A stretch of 24,470 nt of DNA from Streptomyces sp. WM4235 (GCF_001279725.1 NZ_LGDE01000456.1:1-24470), one strand, 5' to 3'. Counted from the first letter of the stretch, positions 7,862-15,433 are shown. The notes: generated from the sequence alone by a model not told the origin. Numbers and translations: made by a program.

Positions 7862-8842
7862 ATGCCCGCACCCCACCGTGTCGTCATCGTCGCCTTCCCC
7901 GGCGTGGAACTCCTGGACGTCACAGGGCCCGCCGAGGTCTTCTCGGTCGCCTCCCGGGTGACCGACGGCGAACGCCCCCGTTACACCGTTGAGATCGCGT
8001 CGGCGAACGGGGGCGCCGTGGCCACTTCCAGTGGCGTCCGGCTGCTCGCGGACCTGCGCCTCGACGAGTTGGCCGGCCGTGTCGACACCCTGCTGGTGTC
8101 CGGCGCGGTCGTCCACCCGAAGGAGGGCGGGAGCCGGGCCGTCGTCGATCCCGTGGTCACCGACTGGCTTCGTACGGCGGTGCCTCGGGCGGGCCGCACC
8201 GGATCGGTGTGCGCCGGCGCCCACCTCCTTGCGGCCGCGGGCCTGCTGAACGGTCGGTCCGCCACAACGCACTGGCTCACCTCGGCGCAACTGGCCGCCG
8301 AGTACCCGGAAATCAGCGTGGACCCCGATTCGATCTTCGTCCGCTCCGGCTCTGTGTGGACCTGCGCAGGAATCACCTCGGGGATGGACATGGCGCTGGC
8401 GATGGTCGCCGAGGACCACGGACACGCCTTGGCGCTCGCGACCGCCCGCGTGATGGTGATGTACGTCAAACGCTCCGGCGGTCAGAGCCAGTTCAGCGTG
8501 CCGCTCTCCGTCCAGGAACCGACCTGCGACCGCATCGGCGAACTGCGCCAGTGGATCACGGAACACCCCGAAGCGGACCTCTCCGCCGAGGCGCTCGCCC
8601 AGCGGGTCAGCCTCAGCCCACGTCATTTCTCACGACTGTTCGCGCAACGCACCGGCACCACGCCCGCCGCGTACGTGGAATCCGCCCGACTGGAGACCGC
8701 CCGCCGGCTCCTCGAAGAAGGCGATGCCGGCCTGCCGCAGATCGCCGCCGCCAGCGGGCTCGGTTCCCTCCAGACCCTCCATCGGGTCTTTCAACGTCAT
8801 CTCGGAACCACGCCGGCCGAATATCGCCGTCGCTTCCGCTGA
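7862..8842 (+). CDS. GlxA family transcriptional regulator (DJ-1/PfpI + AraC)
   Basis: This 326-residue protein has two domains. Residues about 5-170 form a DJ-1/PfpI (class I amidotransferase-like) fold with the opening VVIVAFPGVELLDVTGPAEV and the nucleophile-elbow Cys117 in SVCAGAH. The nearby His137 (ATTHW) matches the family's 'C..GA..LA.AGLL.GR.ATTHW' block. Residues about 225-326 form an AraC-type double helix-turn-helix (LSAEALAQRVSLSPRHFSRL and then AASGLGSLQTLHRVFQRHLG). The N-terminal domain is usually a ligand sensor rather than an enzyme. ATG 7862 has GAGGA eight bases upstream; the upstream open frame lacks conserved sequence. The MBL-fold hydrolase gene starts 92 bases downstream on the same strand and is a plausible target. 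The inducer is unknown. Confidence 0.92.
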   Translation: MPAPHRVVIVAFPGVELLDVTGPAEVFSVASRVTDGERPRYTVEIASANGGAVATSSGVRLLADLRLDELAGRVDTLLVSGAVVHPKEGGSRAVVDPVVTDWLRTAVPRAGRTGSVCAGAHLLAAAGLLNGRSATTHWLTSAQLAAEYPEISVDPDSIFVRSGSVWTCAGITSGMDMALAMVAEDHGHALALATARVMVMYVKRSGGQSQFSVPLSVQEPTCDRIGELRQWITEHPEADLSAEALAQRVSLSPRHFSRLFAQRTGTTPAAYVESARLETARRLLEEGDAGLPQIAAASGLGSLQTLHRVFQRHLGTTPAEYRRRFR

Positions 8843-8934
8843 AGCCCTATCTCTCCCTCTCTCCCTCTCCCCCGCCCCAACGCCCCGTGGACGCCGAGGC
8901 ATGCCCGCGCGCGGTCCCTGAATGGAAGTCCACC

Positions 8935-9684
8935 ATGTCCCGCACGAAGATCATTCCGATTCCGGTGCTCGGCAAGCACGCGGTCAACGCCTATCTCCTG
9001 CTCGGCCGCCGTCCCGTCCTCGTCGACGCCGGAACACCCGGCAGCGGACGCATGATCCGCGACCGGATCGCCGGGCACGGCGTCGACCCCTCCGACCTCG
9101 CCCTGATCGTCATCACGCACGGCCACATCGACCACTTCGGCTCCGCGGCTGAGCTCCACCACCTCACCGGCGCCCCGGTCGCCGGCCACGTCGCCGACCT
9201 CGAACCCTTCCGCACCGGCCGGGCCCGCATGCCCCATCTGCCGACCGGACCCATGGGCCGCCTGATGAACCGCAACCGCAAGCTGCACGTCCCAGCCGAC
9301 CCCTTCGAACCCGGGATCCTGGTCGACGGTGAGACCGACCTGACCGACTTCGGGCTCCACGCCCGGATCATGCCCACCCCCGGCCACACCGCGGGCTCCG
9401 TCTCCGTCCTCACCGACGACGGCAACCTCGTGGCGGGCGACCTCGTGGCCAACTCCTTCATGGGCCTCATCCCCGGCAAGCCGGCCAACCCGCCCTTCCA
9501 CGACGACCCCCTGCACAACCTGGCCAGCCTGCGGGCCATGCTCGCCCTCAACCCCACGAAACTGCACGTCGGCCACGGCACCCCACTCGACCCCCAACGC
9601 GTCCACCGCTGGGCGGAACGGGAACAGCGGCGCCTGGCCGCTCGGGCGAACCGGGGCCGCCTGCGAACCCGCACCACGAGCTGA
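8935..9684 (+). CDS. MBL-fold metallo-hydrolase
   Basis: This 249-residue protein carries all the metal ligands of the metallo-beta-lactamase fold: THGHIDH at residues 61-67 (His62, His64, Asp66, His67), His151 in TPGHTAGS, Asp169 in AGDLVAN and His214 in HVGHGTP. The overall length and spacing fit glyoxalase II/hydrolase-like members rather than true antibiotic lactamases. ATG 8935 was chosen because GGAAG (8924-8928) is six bases upstream and the beta-strand start (KIIPIPVLGKHAVNAYLL) follows; the long open frame upstream is a shadow of the regulator gene. The substrate is unknown. It probably shares control or a transcript with the GlxA-type regulator upstream. A pyrimidine-rich stretch (8849-8876) lies between the two genes. 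Confidence 0.93.
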   Translation: MSRTKIIPIPVLGKHAVNAYLLLGRRPVLVDAGTPGSGRMIRDRIAGHGVDPSDLALIVITHGHIDHFGSAAELHHLTGAPVAGHVADLEPFRTGRARMPHLPTGPMGRLMNRNRKLHVPADPFEPGILVDGETDLTDFGLHARIMPTPGHTAGSVSVLTDDGNLVAGDLVANSFMGLIPGKPANPPFHDDPLHNLASLRAMLALNPTKLHVGHGTPLDPQRVHRWAEREQRRLAARANRGRLRTRTTS

Positions 9685-9851
9685 CACGAGCGATTCGCGC
9701 ACACTCTGCTCCTCACCGTCCCGGCGCGCGGCATCATGGGCGCGTCAGAACCGCGAAACGTACGTGACCGACCGGGCGGCGACAGCGGATCATCTGGCGG
9801 GCCACGTCGCCATCGTCGCCTCGGCTTGCGCCACGGGACGCCCCTGGCGCG
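9685..9851. other. Intergenic region before the HA-domain relic
   Basis: No gene or clear hairpin was seen after the MBL gene. Confidence 0.4.
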
Positions 9852-10013
9852 CCCATTCACCACCGCTACCGGCGACGCGAGGAACACCTGGACGTCCCCT
9901 ACGAGCCCGTCCGGCAGGAGGGCGCATACCCGTTCGGGCGCCGGCTTGCCGATCAACGCCGCACCTCCCGGGCCGGGACCTCGGGTGAGGCGGGTTCTTC
10001 GCCGGACTGGAAA
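9852..10013 (+). pseudogene. Relic of a helicase-associated (HA) repeat protein
   Basis: In the third forward frame the sequence reads HHRYRRREEHLDVPYEPV, then RQEGAYPFGRRLADQRRTSR and AGTSGE. This is the pattern of one HA repeat (aromatic, 'HLxVP', 'DGxxLGxWLxxQR', 'G'), found in long C-terminal arrays of Streptomyces DEAD/DEAH helicase-like proteins. There is no start codon or ribosome site, no helicase part and only one repeat, so it is a leftover fragment. The frame runs on without homology past 10013 into the antisense of the SDR gene. Confidence 0.55.
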
Positions 10014-10103
10014 CCCATCGTGATCGTGCGGTTCATCGGCGCCCCCCTGAAAGGCCGCGTGCCGGCCGCGGCCCCGGCCTCAGCGCCCGGCCTGCACGGA
10101 ACG

Positions 10104-10874
10104 TCAGCCGCGAGGTCCCTGCGGAACAGTGGCCCCCGGCCCATCCGCGAGGAGGGAGAGGGTCGTGGTGCGCGGGAGGTACCGGGTCACTGCGGCGAGG
10201 AGGGCGTTGACCCGGCCGGGGACGACGGTGGGGCGACGGCGTCGGCGCAGGGCGGTGAGGGCGGCGACGACGACCGCCTCGGGGGTCCGGACCAGGGCGG
10301 CCGGGATGTCGGAGTGCAGGCCGGGGCGGGTCGCGGTCGGTCCGGGGCAGAGGGCCATCACGTACACCCCGCGCGGCCTTTGCTCGTACCAGAGCGCCTC
10401 GGAGAACGACGCGACGAAGGCCTTGGTCGCACTGTAGACGGCTTGGCCGGGTTGCGGGGCGAAGGCCAGGGTGGAGGCGACGTTGACCAGGGCCGCGCCG
10501 TGGCGGGCGGTGGCGAGGAAGGCGTGCGCGAGGGCAACGACCGCCTCGCAGTTCAGGCGCAGTGCGGGCAGGGCCTGGTCGAGGGGCGTGTCGGCGAAGG
10601 GGCCCGGGCGGGCGAGGCCGGCGTTGTTGATGAGCAGGTCGTATGGGGTGGCCGTCAACGCGTCCGCCACGGTGCGCACCCCGTCGGGGGTGGCGAGGTC
10701 GGCCACGAGGTAGTCGTGTTCGCCGTCGGATCCACCGGGGCCGAGTTCGGTCATGAGGGCCCGCAGGTGCCGCTCGGTGCGGGCAACCGCGGTCACGGTG
10801 TGGCCCTCGGCGGCCAGTGCGAGGGCGAAGGCGCGGCCGATGCCTTCGGTGGCGCCGGTGATCAGGACGGTCAT
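10104..10874 (-). CDS. SDR family NAD(P)-dependent oxidoreductase
   Basis: This 256-residue cytoplasmic protein is a classical short-chain dehydrogenase/reductase. The nucleotide-binding TGATEGIG is at residues 6-13, NNAG at 83-86, and the catalytic set is Asn108, Ser134 (NVASTL), Tyr147 and Lys151 (YSATK). The substrate loop starts with CPGPTATRPG. The sequence looks closest to the DltE/YqjQ-like SDRs annotated as short-chain dehydrogenases of unknown substrate. ATG 10874 overlaps the stop of the upstream SgcJ-like gene (ATGA), so the two are translationally coupled. Both probably belong to the unit facing the divergent MarR regulator. Confidence 0.93.
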   Translation of the reverse strand: MTVLITGATEGIGRAFALALAAEGHTVTAVARTERHLRALMTELGPGGSDGEHDYLVADLATPDGVRTVADALTATPYDLLINNAGLARPGPFADTPLDQALPALRLNCEAVVALAHAFLATARHGAALVNVASTLAFAPQPGQAVYSATKAFVASFSEALWYEQRPRGVYVMALCPGPTATRPGLHSDIPAALVRTPEAVVVAALTALRRRRRPTVVPGRVNALLAAVTRYLPRTTTLSLLADGPGATVPQGPRG

Positions 10875-11485
10875 TTCTCCGCCTTGGGGGCCGTGGCGGG
10901 CGAGTAGAGGAAGGAGAAGCGCTCCATCACGTTCTGGCGCTGCGTGTTGTGGAAGGCGGCGATACGCCACGCGCCGTCGGTGTCGCGGACCAGGGTGTAC
11001 GTCTGGACTTTGGACAGATCGGCGAGACCGGGCTTGCCGCCGGTGTAGTCGTCGCCGCGGCCGGTCAGGACGGCCGCGTCCTTCCCGAGGAAGCGCAGGT
11101 CGAGGTAACTCGCGGCGAGCTTGGTGCCCTTGACGAAGTCCTTGAAGAGGGCGCCGTGCGCCTCGGTGATGTCGGCGCGGCCCTGGTAGTGGCTGCCGAT
11201 GTACGTGGTGTAGGTGCCGTCCTCGGTGAACAGGCGGCCGTACGCCTCCGCGTCACCACGGGCCCAGGCGTCGATGAGGGCGTCGAGGGTGGCACAGATG
11301 GCCTCGCCGTCGGCGGTGTTCGCGCCCGCCGGGATGACGTCGGCGCAGTTCTCCTTGCCGGTGCGCCGTATGCCGGAGGTGGTGTCGAGGTAGAGGTACG
11401 CGGCGGCGGCGCCGAACGCGAGGACGACGGCGGTGGCGAGGGCGGCGCGCTTGACGGTCTTCTTGTTCACGGGCTTCTTGTTCAC
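10871..11485 (-). CDS. Membrane-anchored SgcJ/EcaC (SnoaL-like) protein
   Basis: This 204-residue protein starts with a basic tail (VNKKPVNKKTVKRAA), one hydrophobic helix (about residues 14-31) and then an outside domain of the SgcJ/EcaC type. That is a cone-shaped SnoaL-like fold, seen in AICATLDALIDAWARGDAEA, YGRLFTEDGTY and the end region TLVRDTDGAWRIAAFHNTQR. Proteins of this fold bind or transform small hydrophobic molecules; many actinomycete members sit next to oxidoreductases. The start is GTG 11485, with AGAGG seven bases upstream; the 15-base duplication just inside gives a second in-frame GTG at 11470. The downstream SDR gene overlaps it by four bases. The pair may modify one compound under MarR control, which is inferred from position. 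Confidence 0.85.
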   Translation of the reverse strand: MNKKPVNKKTVKRAALATAVVLAFGAAAAYLYLDTTSGIRRTGKENCADVIPAGANTADGEAICATLDALIDAWARGDAEAYGRLFTEDGTYTTYIGSHYQGRADITEAHGALFKDFVKGTKLAASYLDLRFLGKDAAVLTGRGDDYTGGKPGLADLSKVQTYTLVRDTDGAWRIAAFHNTQRQNVMERFSFLYSPATAPKAEK

Positions 11486-11488
11486 GGG
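11459..11488. repeat. Perfect 15-bp tandem duplication at the SgcJ-like start
   Basis: The unit CTTCTTGTTCACGGG occurs at 11459-11473 and again at 11474-11488. On the minus strand it encodes VNKKP-VNKK at the N-terminus and duplicates the GTG start codon but not the ribosome site. The frame is kept. Confidence 0.9.
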
Positions 11489-11556
11489 AATGCCTCTCGG
11501 TCGACGGAACGGTCGGATGACGGCAGCCGCCGCGTTGACTACACTGGCGCAACAAC

Positions 11557-11568
11557 TGCACACGTGCA
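11557..11568. promoter_or_regulatory. Secondary dyad TGCAC-N2-GTGCA
   Basis: Perfect five-base arms around AC, directly abutting the 22-bp palindrome. It may be a second MarR half-site pair or a chance symmetry. Confidence 0.35.
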
Positions 11569-11590
11569 TTATCTGCATGCATGCAGATAA
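11569..11590. promoter_or_regulatory. Perfect 22-bp palindrome, likely MarR operator
   Basis: Each half is TTATCTGCATG, joined head to head without a spacer. It lies in the divergent promoter region, 23 bases before the MarR start codon and 83 bases before the SgcJ-like start. MarR proteins bind palindromes of this size. Both transcription directions could be blocked from here. Confidence 0.7.
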
Positions 11591-11613
11591 ATGGCAAGGG
11601 GAAAGGTGACGCG

Positions 11614-12090
11614 ATGACGGAGCAGGAGCAGGGCGACCGGCGGGCGGTCTTCCGGGAGTACGTCGATGCCGTGGGGCTGCACGGCATGGCGGGTGCGGAG
11701 GCCGCGGGCCTCCAGGCGTCCGAGTGGTACGCCCTGAGCCGCATCACCCTGGCGGGCGGGCTCACCTCCGGCGAACTCGCGGTCGGGACGGGACTCACCA
11801 CCGGGGCGACGACACGGCTGATCGACCGGCTGGAGCGCGCCGGGTACGTACGCCGCACCGCGGACCCGGCCGACCGGCGCAAGGTCGTGGTCGAAGCGGT
11901 GCCGGACGCGCTGTCGGGCGTCGAGGCGGCGGTGGGCCCGGCCCGCAAGCGGATCGGCGAGGTCCTCGCCGGCTACACGCCGGACCAACTGGACCTGCTC
12001 TTCGACTACTTCTCCCGCGCGGCCCCCGCGTTCCGCGAGGCGACGGAGGAGATCCGCGCCTCGACGCAGGAGCGCAAAGGCGGCCGATAG
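11614..12090 (+). CDS. MarR family transcriptional regulator
   Basis: This 158-residue protein has the MarR winged helix: LTSGELAVGTGLTTGATTRL as the helix-turn-helix (about residues 51-70), IDRLERAGYVRRTADPADRR as the wing with the conserved D-R-R, and flanking helices for dimer formation. ATG 11614 follows GGAAAGG at good spacing; the earlier in-frame ATG at 11581 lies inside the palindrome and is not used. It is divergent from the SgcJ-like/SDR pair, with a perfect palindrome between, the standard layout of a MarR repressor that controls itself and its neighbour. The ligand is unknown but could be the SDR substrate. Confidence 0.93.
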   Translation: MTEQEQGDRRAVFREYVDAVGLHGMAGAEAAGLQASEWYALSRITLAGGLTSGELAVGTGLTTGATTRLIDRLERAGYVRRTADPADRRKVVVEAVPDALSGVEAAVGPARKRIGEVLAGYTPDQLDLLFDYFSRAAPAFREATEEIRASTQERKGGR

Positions 12091-12161
12091 GGGCGGGCCC
12101 CATGGCCTGCGATCCGTAGGCCGGGCTCGCGAAGGCGCGCGCACGCCTCGGACCGGTGGCC

Positions 12162-12186
12162 GCCCTGGCGCTCACCGCGCCAGGGC
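12162..12186. terminator. Bidirectional terminator-like hairpin
   Basis: GCCCTGGCGC, a five-base loop (TCACC) and GCGCCAGGGC form a perfect 10-bp stem. It lies between the convergent MarR gene and the secreted HExxH gene. There is no T-run, which is common for actinomycete terminators. Confidence 0.55.
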
Positions 12187-12323
12187 CCCCGAGCCGCGGT
12201 GCTCGCCACCACCCCACCACCCAGGGCCACCGCTGCGCTCCGGGTGGACACTGACGTGAGGTCACACCAGTCGGTCACTTCCGCCCGCACCTCAGATCGG
12301 GAACGTCGGCACGTTGAGGGCGG

Positions 12324-13871
12324 TCAGTTGAGCGCGGCCCAGTTCTGGGTGTTCGCGTTGCCGGCGGGCTTGGCGGTGACGGAAGCGCCGGGGGCGACTG
12401 GGGCGCTGTCGAGGGAGTAGCCGGTCGCCGGGTTGGTGATCGTCAGGGTGCCGCTGCTGTTCTGGGTGACCTTCCAGCCCTGGCCCGGATTGGAGGAGTT
12501 GACGGCCCGCAGGATGGCGGGGGCGCCGGCGGTGGCGGGTGCGGTCAGCACGAGGTGGTCCGGGCAGCCATCGATGAGCTTCGCCGTGCCGTCCCCGTTC
12601 GCGACCAGCGTCCACTGCTGCTTGTTGCGCGTGGCGTCATAGGTGGCGAGGGTGGCCGGGGAGCTGCCGGAGGCGCCGCACTGGTCGGCGCGTTCCAGGG
12701 CCAGGCCACCGCCGTTGGTGAGGACGTGGGTGCGGCCGTCGCCCACGATCGTGGGGCCGTAGTTGACGGCGTGGGCGGCCAGGGCGGTGAGCGCGGCGCC
12801 GGTGGTGGCCAGCGGCGGGTTGGCGGCGGGCCGCCCGGTCTGGAAGTAGTCGGCGAAGGTGGCGGGCCGGCGCGCGGTCATCACGCTGACGGTCCTGTCC
12901 CAGCCTCCGTCGACGTTGTTCCACAGATCCAGCAGCGCGCCGTCAACGTTGCCTTGGACCTGGTCCCCGGTGTGCCAACCGGTGGTGTACGTGAAGTTCT
13001 GGCTGCTGCCGTCGGGCCACACGTAGCGGTAGTCCTTCAGGAGGTAGGCGGCTACGGAGTCGGCGAAGCCCTCGGTCCAGGAACAGCTGCCGGAGCTCGC
13101 CTGGTCGATGAAGTGCGGGTTGCAGCCGGTGACCGCCGGGAACTGCCCGTTGTAGAGACGGTGCTGGAAGAAGTGGCCGGCCTCGTGGAGCACGGTGTGC
13201 TCGGAGTCGGGGTCGGCGGCTGCGAGGTGGACGGTGTTGGCCAGGTCGTAGGACGGGCCATCGGCCGAGTTGGCGGTCCACCGGATGTTCAGTTCGGTGC
13301 AGGCATTGCTGTTCGCCTCGTGGGTGGACCAACAGTCGCTGACGGGGTTGTTGCGGGCCCACCACAGGATGTTGATGGTGTCGAATGCATGCCAAGCCCG
13401 GGCGTTGGACGCCTTGAGGGTGCCCAGGTCGGCGCCGGCGGCAAGGTCCGTCTTGGTGGGCGAGTCGAACGTGTACACGGCGCCGTTGCCGTCGCTGACC
13501 TTCCACAGCTTGGTGCTCTCGGTGCTGAACCGCACCCACATGCTGCTCATCGTGGCGGTGGTGGGGGTGTAGCAGAGGTTGAATCCTCCGTCGGCGACAG
13601 CGGTGTACTGGTAGTCGGCGGTGAGCCGGCGCGGAGTGTCGGTGGACTTCTCCTTGCCCCACAGCTGGACGTTCGCGTTGCGGACCGGCTTGGTCAGTGT
13701 GGGCTTGCCCCGGCCGGCCTCGGCCGACTGGTAGTCGTACTGAAGCTTGCCGCTCAAGCAGATGGGGGACGCGGCCGCGGCGCTGGGCGCCGTCAGCGGA
13801 ACGACGGCGGCGGCGAGCAAGGCGGTGCTCATGGCGGCGAAGCCGCGCGGCAGCCGAATTCCGATGGCCAC
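12324..13871 (-). CDS. Secreted HExxH metallopeptidase-like protein with ricin-type lectin domain
   Basis: This 515-residue protein begins with a Sec signal (MAIGIRLPRG, then a hydrophobic core, ending PSAAAAS, cleavage near residue 35). A zinc-peptidase signature HEAGH is at residues 229-233 (VLHEAGHFFQH), and Glu267 in WTEGFADS lies 34 residues later, the spacing and 'ExxxD' form of a gluzincin third ligand. Residues about 385-515 form a ricin-type beta-trefoil with three Q-x-W motifs (KQQWTL, GQGWKV, TQNWAAL), expected to bind carbohydrate. I chose GTG 13871 because AGAGGA lies seven bases upstream; ATG 13886 also fits the frame but has no ribosome site. Six or more cysteines suggest disulfides outside the cell. 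I do not know a named peptidase family for it; activity is inferred from the motif. It stands alone. Confidence 0.8.
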   Translation of the reverse strand: MAIGIRLPRGFAAMSTALLAAAVVPLTAPSAAAASPICLSGKLQYDYQSAEAGRGKPTLTKPVRNANVQLWGKEKSTDTPRRLTADYQYTAVADGGFNLCYTPTTATMSSMWVRFSTESTKLWKVSDGNGAVYTFDSPTKTDLAAGADLGTLKASNARAWHAFDTINILWWARNNPVSDCWSTHEANSNACTELNIRWTANSADGPSYDLANTVHLAAADPDSEHTVLHEAGHFFQHRLYNGQFPAVTGCNPHFIDQASSGSCSWTEGFADSVAAYLLKDYRYVWPDGSSQNFTYTTGWHTGDQVQGNVDGALLDLWNNVDGGWDRTVSVMTARRPATFADYFQTGRPAANPPLATTGAALTALAAHAVNYGPTIVGDGRTHVLTNGGGLALERADQCGASGSSPATLATYDATRNKQQWTLVANGDGTAKLIDGCPDHLVLTAPATAGAPAILRAVNSSNPGQGWKVTQNSSGTLTITNPATGYSLDSAPVAPGASVTAKPAGNANTQNWAALN

Positions 13872-14370
13872 AGGGTTTCCTCTCATGGGGGCGTTTCAAA
13901 GCCCTGCCGGTGCGGGCCGAAGCCGTGCGATCCGGGCCGGCCCGTGACGAACGCAGCGAAACTGCGGGCCAACAGGTGACCTTGCCAAGTCGCCCTGGAC
14001 CAGCGGGGTTTCGACGCACTGCCAGTCTTCCACCGTCCGCCTCGTCAACTTGCCCGCTCCAGATGGTGCGGCGGGCTGCCGCCGATGGAGCGGTTGCGGG
14101 AGCTGCCCAGTCCGCGTCGGCGGCACGGCGTGTTTCACCCGTTCGTGGGGTGGCGGACTCCGACAGCTCCCCCGGCAGCCCAGTACCGGGTCGGCGGCCT
14201 CGTCGATCGCCCCCCGTCGGCGGAAACGGGCGAAGGCGCGTCCCCACTGCGGCGGCTTAGCGTGAAGAGGACGGCGGGGCCGGGTCCACAGCCCCTCTTC
14301 CGACGCCGCGGCCTCGTAGCCTCCCTTTGCGAGGCGCCCTCGGCCGGCCGGGCGGGCAGGGGGCAGCGGG
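13872..14370. other. Upstream region of the secreted protein gene, otherwise empty
   Basis: No gene is supported on either strand. The minus-strand promoter for the secreted protein must lie here, but no strong -35/-10 pair stands out. Confidence 0.4.
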
Positions 14371-14515
14371 CAGGCGGCCATCGACCAGTGGCTCGCGGGC
14401 AGCCCCAGCACTCGCTACGAGCCACGCGACTTCCTCGTCTGGGCGGCCCGGCGCGGCCACAGCCGCGACCTCCTGGTGCCACATCACACCAAGGCCGAAC
14501 CGCAGGGCTCGACGA
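14371..14515 (+). pseudogene. Fragment of a tyrosine-recombinase (integrase-like) gene
   Basis: The forward frame reads AAIDQWLAGSPSTRYEPRDF, then LVWAARRGHSRDLLVPHHTK and AEPQG. This resembles a segment of large actinomycete site-specific recombinases ('WLAxGPxxRYxxRDFLxWAxxRxHxxxLxVPxxxxxEP'), from the core-binding region before the catalytic domain. There is no start, and the frame after AEPQG is not conserved (a shift to GLDDDS in the next frame is possible). The catalytic Arg-His-Tyr part is missing. Confidence 0.55.
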
Positions 14516-14765
14516 CGACTCGCACTGCTGCGGGGATCTGTGCGGACACTGCATGCAAGCCCGCGCAACGGAGGAGGACGGGCCCGAGAGCGTGCGACGC
14601 GCCGGCCTTCGGCCGACGTATAACATGGACATGCCCAGCGAGCAGCCCGGACGACGATCAGTACCACGATCGAGCGATCACGAACGAAGAGAAGTCGGAC
14701 TTAACGACCACTGAAGATGGTGCAATGGCCGCGGGCCATGGCGTAGACCCGCTCGTTGGCGGGCG

Positions 14766-14978
14766 ATGTTCGACCAGGCCATGGCCCGCATAGCAGGCCG
14801 GTTCCGGCGGGTCGAGCCTAGAGCGACAGCGCGGGCGTTCGTACTCGTACTGCTGTCCGGCGTCGAGCGCAAGAACTGCTGGCAGCTGGCTGAGGAAGCC
14901 GGCCATTCCCGCCCCGGCGCGATGCAGCGGCTGCTGCGAAACGCGAGCTGGGATACCGACGAGGTACGCGACGATGTC
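14766..14978 (+). pseudogene. Truncated IS701-family transposase (N-terminal fragment)
   Basis: The sequence MFDQAMARIAGRFRRVEPRA, then RKNCWQLAEEAGHSRPGAMQ and RLLRNASWDTDEVRDDV, is the N-terminal region of IS701-type DDE transposases ('RIAGRFxRxEPRxRAxxYxxGLLxxxxRKNxWQLAExxGxxxPxxMQxLLxxAxWDxDxVRDDV'). It stops at about 14978, before any catalytic Asp or Glu, and runs into the antisense of the antitoxin relic. No terminal inverted repeat could be fixed by eye. The rest of the element has been deleted. Confidence 0.75.
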
Positions 14979-14984
14979 GACGAG

Positions 14985-15210
14985 AGTCCGGCGTATTCGG
15001 TGTCGAAGGCCGCGGCAATGCCCGGCCTGCTGACGGCTTCGCGGAAGGCCGCGGTGGCCCGGCCGAGTGCGAGCTGCTTCTCTTCCTCGATGGCCAGTTC
15101 GGCCAGGTAGGCACGGACGCTCTTGCCGTGAGCGGCCGCGAGGGTGGCGAGGCGGTCTCGGGTCTCGGGTCTCGGGTCTCGGAGCCGATCTTCACGGTTG
15201 CATCTGCCAT
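14985..15210 (-). pseudogene. Frameshifted ribbon-helix-helix antitoxin, truncated at the IS junction
   Basis: From ATG 15210 the frame encodes MADATVKIGSET, the beta-strand start of a ribbon-helix-helix antitoxin. The body, RDRLATLAAAHGKSVRAYLA, then ELAIEEEKQLALGRATAAFR and EAVSRPGIAAAFDTEYAGL, is in a different frame. The break is exactly at four tandem copies of GGTCTCG (15154-15181). With two copies the two parts join as KIGSETRDRLATLAAAH, the expected family sequence. The C-terminal end merges into the IS701 fragment at about 14980, and no toxin gene follows. An in-frame ATG upstream could start the second frame, but the product would lack the DNA-binding strand. VapB/MazE-like actinomycete antitoxins have this form. 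Confidence 0.7.
15154..15181. repeat. Four tandem copies of GGTCTCG
   Basis: A 7-bp unit repeated four times without error inside the antitoxin coding sequence. Two or five copies keep the antitoxin in frame; three or four do not. The unit length makes any single-copy change a frameshift. Confidence 0.9.
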
Positions 15211-15433
15211 GCCCCGAGTAGGCACCCATGAATACCATCTGAATGCCCCGCGATGGCCCGTCACCGGCGGCCGACGTTCGCCGACCGGCAGGGGGGATGC
15301 CTTGAGTCGGTGCGGCCGGTGATGAGGACCATCGGATCGGCCGCTCCTGGGCGTCAGGACCGACTGCCACGGGGTGTGGAGGGGCGTCACGTCGCGCACG
15401 ACACGGCTGGCGACCGGCTGACCGGCCGACCTC

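Noticed and set aside
8849..8876. Pyrimidine-rich stretch between the GlxA-type and MBL genes
   Set aside because: Looked like a possible regulatory tract, but no dyad or known motif is present.
12555..13979. 474-codon forward open frame opposite the HExxH-ricin gene
   Set aside because: Val/Gly-rich antisense shadow; the minus strand has signal peptide, HExxH and Q-x-W motifs.
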